A DNA stretch of 64,000 nt from JAJEFO01 sp965208685 (GTDB taxonomy: Bacteria > Pseudomonadota > Alphaproteobacteria > Rhodobacterales > Rhodobacteraceae): assembly GCA_965208685.1 (NCBI GenBank), contig CBDBPL010000007.1, positions 3,844,001-3,908,000 of the forward strand. Direction: 5' to 3'. Below are positions 26,938 through 35,967 of this stretch, in pieces. Under the pieces are notes generated by a model. That model saw only the letters and a program-made list of their open reading frames with translations, did no database searches and was not told the DNA's origin. How positions within the stretch are numbered: position 1 is the stretch's first letter; each line of letters opens with the position of its first letter. The translations under genes were made by a program, and so were the position numbers.

Positions 26938-27813
26938 ATGATCCAAGGTTCGATCCCGGCCCTCGTGACCCCGTTCAAGGATGGGGCGCTGGACATCGAA
27001 GCGCTCAGGTCGCTGGTTGAATGGCAGATCGAGAGCGGCTCGACCGGCCTGGTTGCCGTTGGCACGACAGGCGAAAGCCCGACGCTTTCGCACGAAGAGC
27101 ATGAAACGGTGGTCGAGGAGGTCGTGAAATCCGCGAACGGCCGGGTTCCGGTGATTGCCGGGACGGGTTCGAACAACACGGCAGAGGGCATCCGCCTCAC
27201 GCAGCATGCCGCAAGGGTTGGCGCAGATGCGGCACTTGTCGTGACGCCATACTACAACAAGCCGTCGCAGGAAGGACTATACCAGCATTTCAAGGCATTG
27301 CACGATTCAGCCGATGTGCCGATCCTGATCTACAACATCCCCGGTCGCTCCGCCATCGACATGTCGGTGGAGACCATGGCCAGCCTGTCGAAGCTGCCGC
27401 GCATGGTCGGCGTCAAGGACGCTACCGGCGACCTGTCTCGCGTGCCAAAGCAGCGCATGGCCTGCGGCAAGGATTTCATCCAGCTTTCAGGCGAGGATGC
27501 GACCGCGCTTGGGTTCAACGCTCACGGCGGCACGGGATGCATCAGCGTGACGGCGAACGTGGCGCCCGAGCTCTGCGCCAGGATGCAGGCAGCCACCCTG
27601 GCAGGCGACTACAAGACGGCGCTCGAGATCACCGACCGGCTCATGCCGCTTCACATTTCGATCTTCATGGAGCCGGGACTGGCGGGAGCAAAATACGGGC
27701 TCTCGCTGCTGGGCCGGTGCAGTGAAGAAGTTCGGCTGCCAATCGTGACGCCCAGCGAAGCGACCAGGAACGCGATTCGCGAGGCCTTGGATCGGGCGGG
27801 CATACTGCAATAG
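26938..27813 (+). CDS. dapA: 4-hydroxy-tetrahydrodipicolinate synthase
   Basis: 291 residues. Condenses pyruvate with aspartate semialdehyde in lysine and diaminopimelate synthesis. Schiff-base Lys160 in VGVKDATGDL; the pyruvate-binding GTTGESPTL near 44-52, TPYYNKP near 103 and IYNIPGR near 133 complete the site. GGAG lies 7-8 bases before the ATG at 26938. Divergent from slt. In related genomes smpB commonly follows dapA closely; here smpB is 21 kb away, with transporter and oxidoreductase genes in between. Confidence 0.97.
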   Translation: MIQGSIPALVTPFKDGALDIEALRSLVEWQIESGSTGLVAVGTTGESPTLSHEEHETVVEEVVKSANGRVPVIAGTGSNNTAEGIRLTQHAARVGADAALVVTPYYNKPSQEGLYQHFKALHDSADVPILIYNIPGRSAIDMSVETMASLSKLPRMVGVKDATGDLSRVPKQRMACGKDFIQLSGEDATALGFNAHGGTGCISVTANVAPELCARMQAATLAGDYKTALEITDRLMPLHISIFMEPGLAGAKYGLSLLGRCSEEVRLPIVTPSEATRNAIREALDRAGILQ

Positions 27814-28101
27814 CCAGTTCTTGTCCTGCAGCCTTCCGGACCCGGGCAACCGCGTGCAATGTCCGCGGATTTGTCAATCTCCGTGGTTGAGCCGCGCGTG
27901 CCAGCAGCGATATCGCAATGACCGAGAGCATTGGCGCCTGAATCTCCGCTGCCACAACTTTTGAGCGGCGTGAGTTCTTGCGAATTGTAGCTGCAAGCGT
28001 CGCTTTCGAAGCGTCGAATTGGAGAATCTACGACTTGGTGGACATCAAGGCCCCTGCAGGTTGCCGTGCGCTGGCAGTTGCAGATCCGTACACCACCCCA
28101 G

Positions 28102-28842
28102 TCAGAGCGATATCGTCATTCCTCCGTCGACCGGGAGTGCCACACCTGTGATCGAATTTGCCGCAGCGGAACACAAGAACAAAAAAACCGACGCAACTTC
28201 CTTGGGCGGCGCCATGCGTTTCAGCGGGACGGCATTGATCATCGCCTCCATGGCCTCCGGCGTGTTTGTGTTCACCATCGGAGTATCAACCGGTCCCGGG
28301 CAAATTGCGTTTACCCGAATTCCCTGGCCGGCCAATTCAACCGCCAGCTGCCGGGTCAGGGCCAGAATGGCTCCTTTTGACGCAGAATAGGCGGCGTGAT
28401 TTGGTGCGCCGATCAATGCAGCTGCTGACGACATGTTCACGATGCAGCCGCCGTCTCTTTGCAGTTGAGGTGCAACGTGCCTTATGCCCAGCCAGACGCT
28501 CTTGAGATTGATGTCCATGAGATTCTGCCAATCCACCTCGGAGAGCGTGAGGGCATTGTCTTCAAGCTGGCTGAAACCTGCGACATTGATCAGAAATCGG
28601 GCCCCGCCTTCGTCCGCTGCAGCGTTCGCTGCCTGCGTCCAGGTGCTGGCCTGCGTGGCGTCACCGACAACGGCCACGAACTTTCCCTTCGCACCTTCCA
28701 ATGTGGCTGAAGTCTCGGAGGGCTCCCTGATGTCGACACCGACGACCGTTGCGCCTTGCTCCGCAAATTCCTGCGCGCACGCGGCGCCGATGCCCGAGGC
28801 CACACCGCTGATGACTGCCACTTTCCCCGAAAACTCGCTCAT
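28102..28842 (-). CDS. Short-chain dehydrogenase/reductase
   Basis: 246-residue classical SDR. Cofactor motif SGVASGIGAA (residues 12-21), NVAG near 86, catalytic Tyr152 and Lys156 in YSASKGA, and the C-terminal LPVDGGMTISL typical of FabG-like enzymes. Asp37 after the second strand favours NAD(H). Last gene of a four-gene minus-strand set (NmrA-like, SnoaL-like, SDR, SDR). Substrate not identifiable; the two SDRs differ enough to act on different hydroxyl or keto groups. Confidence 0.9.
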   Translation of the reverse strand: MSEFSGKVAVISGVASGIGAACAQEFAEQGATVVGVDIREPSETSATLEGAKGKFVAVVGDATQASTWTQAANAAADEGGARFLINVAGFSQLEDNALTLSEVDWQNLMDINLKSVWLGIRHVAPQLQRDGGCIVNMSSAAALIGAPNHAAYSASKGAILALTRQLAVELAGQGIRVNAICPGPVDTPMVNTNTPEAMEAMINAVPLKRMAPPKEVASVFLFLCSAAANSITGVALPVDGGMTISL

Positions 28843-28881
28843 GTCTGTTGCCCGGCTTGAATTGTTGAAATGTGGCGCCCG

Positions 28882-29634
28882 TCATTGCGCCGTATAGCCG
28901 CCGTCGACAGGCACCGCCGCGCCGGTGATGAAGGATGCCTCTTCGGACAAGAGCCACCTCGCGCACCTTCCAAGTTCGACCGGCTCGGCGATGCGTCCCA
29001 GCGGATGCGCGGCAGCCCATTGCGCCTCGACCTCGGGATCTTTTTTTGTCACTGCTTCATGCATCGGCGTTCGGACTGAGCCGGGGCAGATGGCGTTGAC
29101 GCGAATGTTCTGTGGAGCGCCCTCAAGGGCGCCGGCCCGAGTCAGTCCAATCACCGCGTGCTTGGATGCGACATAGCCCGGCCTGCCCGGCACGCCCACG
29201 AGACCTGCGCCGGAGGCGACATTGAGGATCGACCCGCCACCATCTCCCATGGCAAGCATCTGCGCCTTCATGGAAAGGAACGTGCCGGTAAGATTGACCT
29301 CTATGACGCGCGACCAGTTCTCTTCGCTGCATTCCGTGATGTTCGCCGTGTCCCCGATGTAGCCGGCACAGTTGAAAGCCCCGGACAAGGGCCCGAACGC
29401 TTCGACGGTTTTCGTGACCGCCGCTTCGACAGAGGCATAGTCCGTCACGTCCGCGTGCAGACCAATGCACTTTCCGCCCGCCTTCACGATCGCGTCCGCA
29501 GTGCGGTTTGCGTTTTCTGCCGAAAGGTCGATGCACGCCACGGCAGCGCCATGGGCAGCCAGTTCGATTGCGCCGGCTTCACCGATCCCCTGTCCGGCAC
29601 CGGTGACGACGATCACTTTGCCTTGCAACTGCAC
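28882..29634 (-). CDS. Short-chain dehydrogenase/reductase
   Basis: 250-residue classical SDR. TGAGQGIGEA (11-20), Asp36 at the end of strand 2 suggesting NAD(H), NCAGYIG near 88-94, Tyr154/Lys158 in YVASKHAV, and VPVDGGYTAQ at the end. Starts with GTG 29634, five bases after the SnoaL-like stop, so likely coupled to it. 39 bases separate it from the next SDR. Reaction inferred only as alcohol/ketone interconversion. Confidence 0.9.
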   Translation of the reverse strand: MQLQGKVIVVTGAGQGIGEAGAIELAAHGAAVACIDLSAENANRTADAIVKAGGKCIGLHADVTDYASVEAAVTKTVEAFGPLSGAFNCAGYIGDTANITECSEENWSRVIEVNLTGTFLSMKAQMLAMGDGGGSILNVASGAGLVGVPGRPGYVASKHAVIGLTRAGALEGAPQNIRVNAICPGSVRTPMHEAVTKKDPEVEAQWAAAHPLGRIAEPVELGRCARWLLSEEASFITGAAVPVDGGYTAQ

Positions 29635-29639
29635 GGTTC

Positions 29640-30089
29640 TCAGGCCCCCGGCGCCGGAGTCGCGGCACCAAAGCCCTCTTTCCAGTCGACGAAGACATCA
29701 AAGTGGACTTTGCGCTTGCGGAAGAACCACTCACCGTCCTGTTTCTCCAACGTGTCCTCGTAGTGGCCCAGCGCGAACTTCGCGACACCATTGTCGATGC
29801 AGTAAAAGTTGAACGCCGTGGTGCCGGTCGCCTTGTCGCCATCCAGAAAAGTCGTGGCATTGGTGCACATGTGCCAGGCTTTGGTGAAGGTCTCCGGCAC
29901 GCTGCGCGAGAACCAGCCGCGTATCTCATCGCGCCCACGCGCGACTTCGATGCCTTCGAACTCGCCATCCTCGACGAACATGTTCGCCGCCATGTCCCAT
30001 TGTTCGGAATCGATGTAGAAGCAGTAACGATTGCGCAATTCGCGGATTGCCAGCCGATCCTCGATTGCGGTGAGCCGTTCCCTGTCCAT
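29640..30089 (-). CDS. SnoaL-like / NTF2-fold protein (second copy)
   Basis: 149 residues of the SnoaL_4-type NTF2 fold. IEDRLAIRELRNRYCFYID, FVEDGEFEG and the GHYEDTLEKQDGEWFFRKRKV ending match the family. It is a paralogue in fold and context of the protein at 3375-3794: both are preceded by an NmrA-like gene. GGAGGGG lies just ahead of the ATG. Could be a dehydratase, isomerase or cyclase acting on a ring compound; no catalytic residues can be assigned with confidence. Confidence 0.78.
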   Translation of the reverse strand: MDRERLTAIEDRLAIRELRNRYCFYIDSEQWDMAANMFVEDGEFEGIEVARGRDEIRGWFSRSVPETFTKAWHMCTNATTFLDGDKATGTTAFNFYCIDNGVAKFALGHYEDTLEKQDGEWFFRKRKVHFDVFVDWKEGFGAATPAPGA

Positions 30090-30116
30090 GTTGCCCCTCC
30101 TTCAGTCTTCTGGCGG

Positions 30117-31016
30117 TCAGCGCCAGGCGTCCACGTGTTCCGATACGAAATTGGCGAAATCCCGAGCCTTCGTTCCGGTGATCCTCTTGACATTGTCGTT
30201 CAGGATGTTCCGGCCCTCGGCACCTTCGGAAAACCCGACGTAATTTTCACGCAGAACCTCGAAGAGCCAGTTTTCGCCGCTGGAGACGTCCACGTCACCC
30301 CAGTTTTGCGTGGTCCATTCGTCGGCGGAAATCGGTCGGTACTCGACCTTCGAACCGATCCCATCAGAAATCACCCTTGCCATTTGGGCACTGGTGATCA
30401 CGTCGGGGCCCGTGATCGTGTAGATCTTGCCGAGGTGCTCTTGCGGCGACTGGAATATCGCAGCCACGCAAAGGCCCACGTCTCTTGCGTCGACATAGGC
30501 GATCTCTGCGTCGGCAGCGATCGGCTCGGTCCAGCATCCTTCGTCGCGGATGGAACCGGCCAGCATGCTCGACAGGTTTTGCATGAACATGCAGGGGCGC
30601 GTGATCGTCCAGCCGATGCCGCTTTCGCGGGCATGTGCTTCGCGCTCGAATATGAACTCGCTGCAACGCGGGAAAACATCGGGCACCGAGGCTGTGGAAC
30701 CTGTTGAGTGAACGATGTGCTTTACCGTGCCCACTTCGGCCGCGGCCTGGACAAAGGTCCTTTCGAATTCGCCAGGCACTGCGAGAAGTGTGGCAAAATA
30801 CAGGTAGTCGATGCTCTCAATCGCGACCCGCACGGTTTCCGGCTTCTCGATGTTGAGTTCGACCACCTCAACATCGGCAAGACCTTCGAAGAGCCGGTTT
30901 CCCTGCTCTACATCACGAATCCCGGCCCTGATGTGGAAGCCTCTTCCGTCCAATGCCGCTATGGCTGCCCGCGCAATGTTGCCGCTGCTTCCGGCAAATA
31001 GAATGGTTTGCGACAA
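30117..31016 (-). CDS. NAD(P)-binding NmrA-like family protein (second copy)
   Basis: 299 residues. N-terminal TILFAGSSGNIARAAIAAL has a variant of the GxxGxxG nucleotide-binding loop (GSSGNIA), and IVHSTGSTA and WTITRPCMFMQNL match the later core of NmrA-like proteins. The start is TTG 31016, with GGAGGGG 8 bases upstream; upstream in-frame sequence lacks family likeness. First gene of the NmrA-SnoaL-SDR-SDR set. It parallels the protein at 2466-3356 but with low identity by eye, so the pairs are ancient relatives rather than a recent duplication. Confidence 0.8.
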   Translation of the reverse strand: MSQTILFAGSSGNIARAAIAALDGRGFHIRAGIRDVEQGNRLFEGLADVEVVELNIEKPETVRVAIESIDYLYFATLLAVPGEFERTFVQAAAEVGTVKHIVHSTGSTASVPDVFPRCSEFIFEREAHARESGIGWTITRPCMFMQNLSSMLAGSIRDEGCWTEPIAADAEIAYVDARDVGLCVAAIFQSPQEHLGKIYTITGPDVITSAQMARVISDGIGSKVEYRPISADEWTTQNWGDVDVSSGENWLFEVLRENYVGFSEGAEGRNILNDNVKRITGTKARDFANFVSEHVDAWR

Positions 31017-32087
31017 TATAGGCCCCTCCGTCAAGCTGATCGAAATTGGTCGCCCGACACGACCATCGGTCCTAGCGCCCTTTGTACTGGTCTGCGAAAG
31101 ACCATGCACGCCCGTCGCGTCCCCAAACGGCGCCAAGAGCACAACGTGCGCCGGCGCACTTCACTGTGGGAACATACTACCGTTGTTCTGAATGGCAAAC
31201 TCTGTCTTGATATACAGGAAAGCGACCAAGGCATCGCGTCCATGCCAGGCTTGGGCCGGACATTCGTTCGACTGCATGGCCCGCCCATCTCATCCGGTTG
31301 CCGTTCGGGAGAATCACCTTGGAGGCGGCGATGTTGGCAAGGGACGGATCCAGGGCGACGACGGAGCCCCGCCAAGCCATCTTCGCGATCAGCCCCCGCC
31401 CGGCGCATTCATCGAGTCGCACCTGGGCGGCGCCATCACCAAGCGCAAGCCCCGGCGCAGCGCCACATCGGCATCGACCTCAACCGCGGGAAGATCTACG
31501 GCTTCCGTTCCGACTACCCGGCCGAACTCCTCGACGGCCGCCCCACCTTTTCCTGTCCGGCTTCGGCTTCCAGGACCGCGAACTGGTCTACAGCGACCCG
31601 CCCCACGAGCAGTCGACGCGCAGTTCGCCGCGCTCGCCACCCGGATCGCGCCGGCTGCAGCGCGACCAGTGCGGCTCGTGCCCGGAGCCGATCACGGCGG
31701 CAGGTCCCTGCCGCAGCCGCTCGCCCAAGGTGGTCGACAAGGGCACGCAGGCCCTGCGCGTGGCTGCCAGAACGGACCGCAGGAGCCGGACGGTCATCGG
31801 ACCCAGGCACCGTGGTCGCCTCTCTCGGAAGGACACGCCCGTCGCGATCACGGCAACCGCGCGCGAGCCCACGTCCGTGACCTGCACGCTGGCCACTCGG
31901 GAGAGGAACACAGGGAGCGCGGGATAGAGACCCACGAACGCCGCCGCGCGGGCCGCACCGTCTCGAACCTTGGCCGGCGTGCCAGACAGCCTGGCCACCG
32001 ACTGGTCAGGATTCCCGAAATGACGGATGAGACAAACGGCTCGGAATCAGTGGCGCAAGGATGTATCCATTCAAGAGAGAGGCGGCC
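31017..32087. other. Region without intact genes, containing methylase debris
   Basis: About 1.07 kb between the divergent NmrA-like operon and an SDR gene. The left part must hold the NmrA operon promoter. The centre carries fragments of a DNA adenine methylase in three frames (listed separately). From about 31630 to 32060 open frames exist on both strands but none has a recognisable motif, and codon usage looks unlike the neighbours. Best read as decayed mobile or phage DNA. Confidence 0.55.
31385..31625 (+). pseudogene. Remnant of a D12-class DNA adenine methylase
   Basis: Three consecutive pieces of a phage-type N6-adenine methyltransferase appear in three reading frames, in the right order. 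First AFIESHLGGAITKRK (31407-31451) matches the SAM-binding ES.LGGGAV loop; then HIGIDLNRGKIYGFRSDYPA (31466-31525) matches the IGIDLD..V region; then FLSGFGFQDRELVYSDPPH (31552-31608) carries the catalytic DPPY motif as DPPH. Two frameshifts, a lost Gly and the Tyr change mark it as non-functional. The N-terminal part and the C-terminus are missing. Confidence 0.72.
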
Positions 32088-32912
32088 ATGGAAAGTACGC
32101 TACCTGAGCAGGCGCGACGACCCGCGAAGAGGCTGGACGGGCGCCGCGTCATTGTGACTGGAGCCGGGTCCGTCGGCGAGGGGTTCGGTACCGGACGCGC
32201 CACTGCCATTGTCCTGGCGATGGAGGGTGCGAGGGTTGCCCTCGTGGACGCCAATGCCGAAAGCGCCGAAGCCACTCTCGCAATGATCACGGCGGAAGGG
32301 GGAGAGGGGATCGTCTGCGAAGGCGACATCACGCGAGACAAGGACTGTGCGGCCATGGTCAGCCGCGCCGCGGCTAGATTCGGCGGTCTCGACGCGCTCG
32401 TCAACAACGTCGGGATCTCGCGCGTAGGACGGGTCACGGAGCTCTCCGAAGACGACTGGGATCAAGTGCAGCGTGTCAATCTCAAGGCCATGTTCCTGAT
32501 GGCAAAACACGCCATTCCCGAGATCCAGCGTGGCCAAGGCGGCTCAATTGTCAACATCTCGTCAATAGGGGCCATTCTGCCCAACACGACGACGCCGCTT
32601 TCTGCCTATTCGGCCTCCAAGGGCGGTGTCGAGGCCTTGACCAGGGCTTTGGCCGTAGAGCACGGCTGCGACGGCATCCGGGCCAATTGCGTTGCGCCCG
32701 GGCCGATCCTCACGCCACGGCAGGAGGTCCACGGTCTCGACAAGGAGACCAGGGCGAGGAGGAGAGCCTTGGCGCTGACAGGCGACGAAGGCACGGCTTG
32801 GGACATTGCCTGGGCGACCGTCTACCTGCTTAGCGACGAGGCGCGCTGGGTCAATGGGGTGGTGTTGCCGGTTGACGGCGGCGTCTCGGTCCGCGGACAT
32901 TCCTATCGTTGA
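32088..32912 (+). CDS. Short-chain dehydrogenase/reductase
   Basis: 274-residue SDR with an extended N-terminus of about 18 residues before the fold. The nucleotide motif is the longer TGAGSVGEGFGTGRA form rather than TGxxxGIG, as seen in a subgroup of SDRs; Asp54 suggests NAD(H). NNVG near 106, Tyr174/Lys178 in YSASKGG, and LPVDGGVSVRG at the end. Start taken at 32088 (AGAGAGG upstream); an ATG nine codons earlier is possible. It stands alone, converging on the second TRAP operon. Confidence 0.88.
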   Translation: MESTLPEQARRPAKRLDGRRVIVTGAGSVGEGFGTGRATAIVLAMEGARVALVDANAESAEATLAMITAEGGEGIVCEGDITRDKDCAAMVSRAAARFGGLDALVNNVGISRVGRVTELSEDDWDQVQRVNLKAMFLMAKHAIPEIQRGQGGSIVNISSIGAILPNTTTPLSAYSASKGGVEALTRALAVEHGCDGIRANCVAPGPILTPRQEVHGLDKETRARRRALALTGDEGTAWDIAWATVYLLSDEARWVNGVVLPVDGGVSVRGHSYR

Positions 32913-33066
32913 CGGTCGAGCCTTCGCATGCGCCGGGCAGAGTGGCAGCGTCGCAATGGCTGCATGCAGTGCATCGTACTGCCCAACGGCTTCGCGCGAC
33001 GGTCTCGGCGGCGCTCAATCGGCTTGGACTCCTTGTCCGTTCTTCAGACGAACTCTGCGCATCGCC

Positions 33067-34362
33067 CTAGCGGCCGATGACGCTGGGAAGCCAGGTCGCA
33101 AGAGCCGGAAACGCAACAAGCAGGCCAACCATCAGCAAGATAATGAAACAGAACGGAATGACGCCAACAATGATGTCCTCAAGCCCGCCACGCGTCCGAA
33201 TTCCTTGCAGCACAAAGAGGTTGATCCCGAAGGGCGGCGTGATCATCCCGACCTCAATCAGGATCACGACGAAGACGCCAAACCACAAGGGATCGAACTC
33301 ATAAGCCTGGATGAGCGGGAAGAGCAACGGTACGGTAATCACCATGATGCCAAAGCTCTCCATGAACATTCCAAGAACCAGGAAAATGAGTATGATCACG
33401 AACAGGAACTCTCCACGCGACAGACCCATTTCAAGCAAGCCGCCGCTGAGCCTTTGCGGCACTCCGGTGATTCCGATCGCGTAGGCAAACAGGAACGCGC
33501 AAAGAACGATGAACATGATGTTCCCGGTTGCCGCGATGGTGGATTCCAATGACCTGGAAAAGACGCTCCACGACAGGTTTCCGAGAGCAAGGCCAATGAC
33601 TATGGCCAATCCTGCCCCCAGCGCCGCAGCTTCGGTCGGCGTGACAAAACCGGCGTAGATTCCACCCAGAACCCCAACAATCAATATGACAAAGGGGACG
33701 ATGTCGGCAACCAGCTGAACCACGTTCACCTGTTCGGACTCTTCGGTGCCGCGAGGCGGGCAAATCGATGGCTGCAGCAACGCGCTTGCAGAAATCCAGA
33801 TCATGAACAGTGCCGCGAGCAACAACCCGGGGATCATTCCTGCGGCAAATAGCTTTGAAATCGATGTGTCCGTGAAGCTTCCATAGACGATGAACGCAAT
33901 GCTCGGCGGAATCAGGATGCCCAGAGTGCCACCAGCTGCAAGACTCCCTGTCGAGACGCGATCCGAATATCCACGCTCTTGCAGCTTGGGCATCGCGACC
34001 GTTCCAATCGCGGCAGCCGTCGCTACGCTCGACCCGCTCACGGCTGCAAAAACCGCACTCCCGGCGATGTTGGTCTGAAGCAGGCCTCCCGGAACCGTGC
34101 GGGTCAATACGCTAAGCCCGCGGTAGGCACGGTTGCCAATCCCGCTCTGCAAGAGCACTTCGCTCATCAAGATGAAGAGCGGAATCGCCGTGAGCGTGAA
34201 GCTGTCCAGACTGCTCCAGGCGACAAATCCGATGCCCTTCAAGACGCCTGGGCCCATCTTGAGCATCAGGTAGAGAAGCGATGTCACGCCCAGTGCAAAC
34301 GGAATCCAAAGGCCACCAAAGAGCAACGCCACGAAGACAATGAAGCTGATCACGAGCTCCAT
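33067..34362 (-). CDS. dctM: TRAP transporter large permease DctM (second TRAP system)
   Basis: 431-residue multi-helix permease. SGSSVATAAAIGTVAMP, AGGTLGILIPPSIAFIVYG and TPTEAAALGAG are the standard DctM signatures. Start ATG 34362 lies five bases after the dctQ stop. Distinct in sequence from the first DctM at 13638-14945, so this is not a recent duplication. No enzyme gene lies in the same operon, so the substrate cannot be guessed from neighbours beyond the nearby SDRs. Confidence 0.93.
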   Translation of the reverse strand: MELVISFIVFVALLFGGLWIPFALGVTSLLYLMLKMGPGVLKGIGFVAWSSLDSFTLTAIPLFILMSEVLLQSGIGNRAYRGLSVLTRTVPGGLLQTNIAGSAVFAAVSGSSVATAAAIGTVAMPKLQERGYSDRVSTGSLAAGGTLGILIPPSIAFIVYGSFTDTSISKLFAAGMIPGLLLAALFMIWISASALLQPSICPPRGTEESEQVNVVQLVADIVPFVILIVGVLGGIYAGFVTPTEAAALGAGLAIVIGLALGNLSWSVFSRSLESTIAATGNIMFIVLCAFLFAYAIGITGVPQRLSGGLLEMGLSRGEFLFVIILIFLVLGMFMESFGIMVITVPLLFPLIQAYEFDPLWFGVFVVILIEVGMITPPFGINLFVLQGIRTRGGLEDIIVGVIPFCFIILLMVGLLVAFPALATWLPSVIGR

Positions 34363-34367
34363 CGCCG

Positions 34368-34880
34368 CTATCGCCCGCTCTTGCGAAGCCGCATGACTGC
34401 CTCAACGAGGCATGCGGCGACAACAACGCAGAGCAAGGCCGAACCCAGGGGCATAAGTGCCTGAGGCACCCAAAGCGGCGTCTGCGTGGATGTTGTCGAA
34501 ATGGCGCCTTTCTCAAACGTGCTCAACCAGTGGCGCCAGAGATAAAGAAACAGGACCAACGAAAACGCCAGACCGACGGCGTGCCAGACGATGTCCAGTC
34601 CAAGTCGTGCGCCCGACGGCAAGCGATCGAAGAGCAGGCGCACCTGCATCATCTTCCGTTTTCGACGGTAGGCAATTGGTGCGCCGAGAAAGGCCAGCGC
34701 GACAAGCGCATAGGCTGCATATTCGTCGCCAAACCCAAGAGACACGTTGAACACGCTTCTGGCAGTGATGTTGGCCAGTACCGTCGCAAGCATGCAAACG
34801 AGAACGACAGAACAACCCCATTGGGCGGCGGACACGATCTTCTCGAGTGCCCTGAAATTGCCCTGTTCGCTCTCGTTCAT
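34368..34880 (-). CDS. dctQ: TRAP transporter small permease DctQ (second TRAP system)
   Basis: 170 residues with four predicted helices; the GDEYAAYALVALAFLGAPIAYRR region (key positions near 60-80) is typical of DctQ helix 2 and the following cytoplasmic loop. Start at ATG 34880; a longer in-frame extension would overlap dctP's end and has no membrane character. Forms the TRAP membrane complex with the DctM encoded next. Confidence 0.88.
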   Translation of the reverse strand: MNESEQGNFRALEKIVSAAQWGCSVVLVCMLATVLANITARSVFNVSLGFGDEYAAYALVALAFLGAPIAYRRKRKMMQVRLLFDRLPSGARLGLDIVWHAVGLAFSLVLFLYLWRHWLSTFEKGAISTTSTQTPLWVPQALMPLGSALLCVVVAACLVEAVMRLRKSGR

Positions 34881-34902
34881 GACCGACACGACGTTGGACA
34901 GT

Positions 34903-34929
34903 CCCCGATCTCGGGGGCGCTCAGCGCCC
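34903..34929 (-). promoter_or_regulatory. Stem-loops around the dctP stop codon
   Basis: GGGCGC/GCGCCC pairs around a three-base loop that is the dctP stop codon itself (34921-34923), and CCCC/GGGG pairs just downstream on the transcript. They lie between dctP and dctQ, the same place as the stronger hairpin of the first TRAP operon, and may set the dctP to dctQM ratio. Confidence 0.45.
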
Positions 34930-35913
34930 GAGCTTCGCCCGAACTTCGCCCAGGAGCGCCTCGGCATCCGGCCCGACAGCGGACGCCCATTCTTGCCAAT
35001 AGCTCTCCATCTCGGTCAGGGCCTTGGCGACCGCGGCATCGGTGGGATAGGAAATGACCATGCCGGCCCCTTCGTGTTCCGCAACTGCTTCGCCTTCACG
35101 GCGAATGTTCTCGGCGGATATGGCTGTCGCCTCTTCCTCGACAATCTTCAGAACGGTTTGCTGCGTCTCGGCCGAAAGCGCGTTCCAGGCATCGAGGTTG
35201 ACCAGATACCAGTCCTCGGGCGTATACATCTCGAAACGGAGATTGTGCGTCAGGACATCCTCCCAGATCTGTGCACCCCCAGCAGATGCAGTAACCACGC
35301 CCTCGACAACGCCCTGCTGAAGTGCCGGCGCAACTTCGCCGGTGCCCATGGTGATCGGCGCCGCGCCGTAGGTTTCAAGAAACTTTGCCGACTCCGGTCC
35401 GCCTTGCCGGATCTTCTGACCATCAAGATCTTCAAGGCTGGTGAGTTTCTCCCGGCTGAAAATCGTCACGGGAGACCAAGTGCTGTAGCCTAGCGTCTTG
35501 ACACCAAGTTTCTCGAATTCTGCGTCGATTTGCGGTCGCGCAAGCGCCATGATGTCGTGAAACTGGTCCGGATCAATGAGCATTGGCATTCGCATGATCG
35601 ACGCCAGAGGCACATCGCCCGCAAAGAAGCCGGTCGACCCAAACTGGACAACGCCATCCGCGACAGCCTGGGTTATGTTGGTGGCCTTAATTGGCAGCGA
35701 GCCGCCGAGGTTCATGGTCAAGCTGAGCTCGCCGTCCGTCTCCTCGGCGATGCGCTCAGCCATCCTCATCATTCCTTCTCCAGCGGCAAAGTTCGTGTTC
35801 GGGATAAACGTGTACCCGATCCAGGAATCCGCCGCTGCGGGACCCGCCGTGACCAAGGCAGCCGCCGCCACCGCAAGCGCGCCAATGGTATCTTTTACCA
35901 GGTGTTCTGACAT
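34921..35913 (-). CDS. dctP: TRAP transporter substrate-binding protein DctP (second TRAP system)
   Basis: 330-residue periplasmic receptor; signal peptide with hydrophobic stretch IGALAVAAAALVTAGPAAA ending near residue 28. Mature protein begins DSWIGYTFIP and shows GGSLPIKATNITQAVADG, DLDGQKIRQGGPESAKFLETYGA (key positions) and QGVVEGVVTASAG, all fitting the DctP fold. GGAGGAG lies 6 bases upstream of the ATG. It heads the dctP-dctQ-dctM operon; the upstream region carries two motifs shared with other operons in the window. Confidence 0.92.
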   Translation of the reverse strand: MSEHLVKDTIGALAVAAAALVTAGPAAADSWIGYTFIPNTNFAAGEGMMRMAERIAEETDGELSLTMNLGGSLPIKATNITQAVADGVVQFGSTGFFAGDVPLASIMRMPMLIDPDQFHDIMALARPQIDAEFEKLGVKTLGYSTWSPVTIFSREKLTSLEDLDGQKIRQGGPESAKFLETYGAAPITMGTGEVAPALQQGVVEGVVTASAGGAQIWEDVLTHNLRFEMYTPEDWYLVNLDAWNALSAETQQTVLKIVEEEATAISAENIRREGEAVAEHEGAGMVISYPTDAAVAKALTEMESYWQEWASAVGPDAEALLGEVRAKLGR

Positions 35914-35926
35914 TGCGTCTCCTCCA

Positions 35927-35967
35927 CAGTGTTATGATATTCGCATGATAGCCCGAAATTCAGAACA
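35927..35967 (-). promoter_or_regulatory. Putative operators ahead of second TRAP operon
   Basis: Two elements: CAGTGTTATGA at 35927-35937, identical to one ahead of the ALDH-TRAP operon (18161-18171), and CCCGAAATTCAGAACA at 35952-35967, a 14/16 match to the element ahead of the sugar ABC operon (12691-12706). Both sit within 55 bases of the start codon. Read as promoter/operator sequences by inference. Confidence 0.45.

Noticed and set aside
1..31016. Bile-acid 7-dehydroxylation-like (bai) pathway from OYE, SnoaL-like and SDR genes
   Set aside because: The OYE is the short single-domain type without the Fe-S and extra flavin domains of BaiCD/BaiH, the SnoaL proteins lack assignable BaiE active-site residues, and no CoA ligase or CoA transferase is present.
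31630..32060. Long open frames on both strands next to the methylase remnant
   Set aside because: Neither strand shows a recognised motif or initiation site; treated as decayed DNA.
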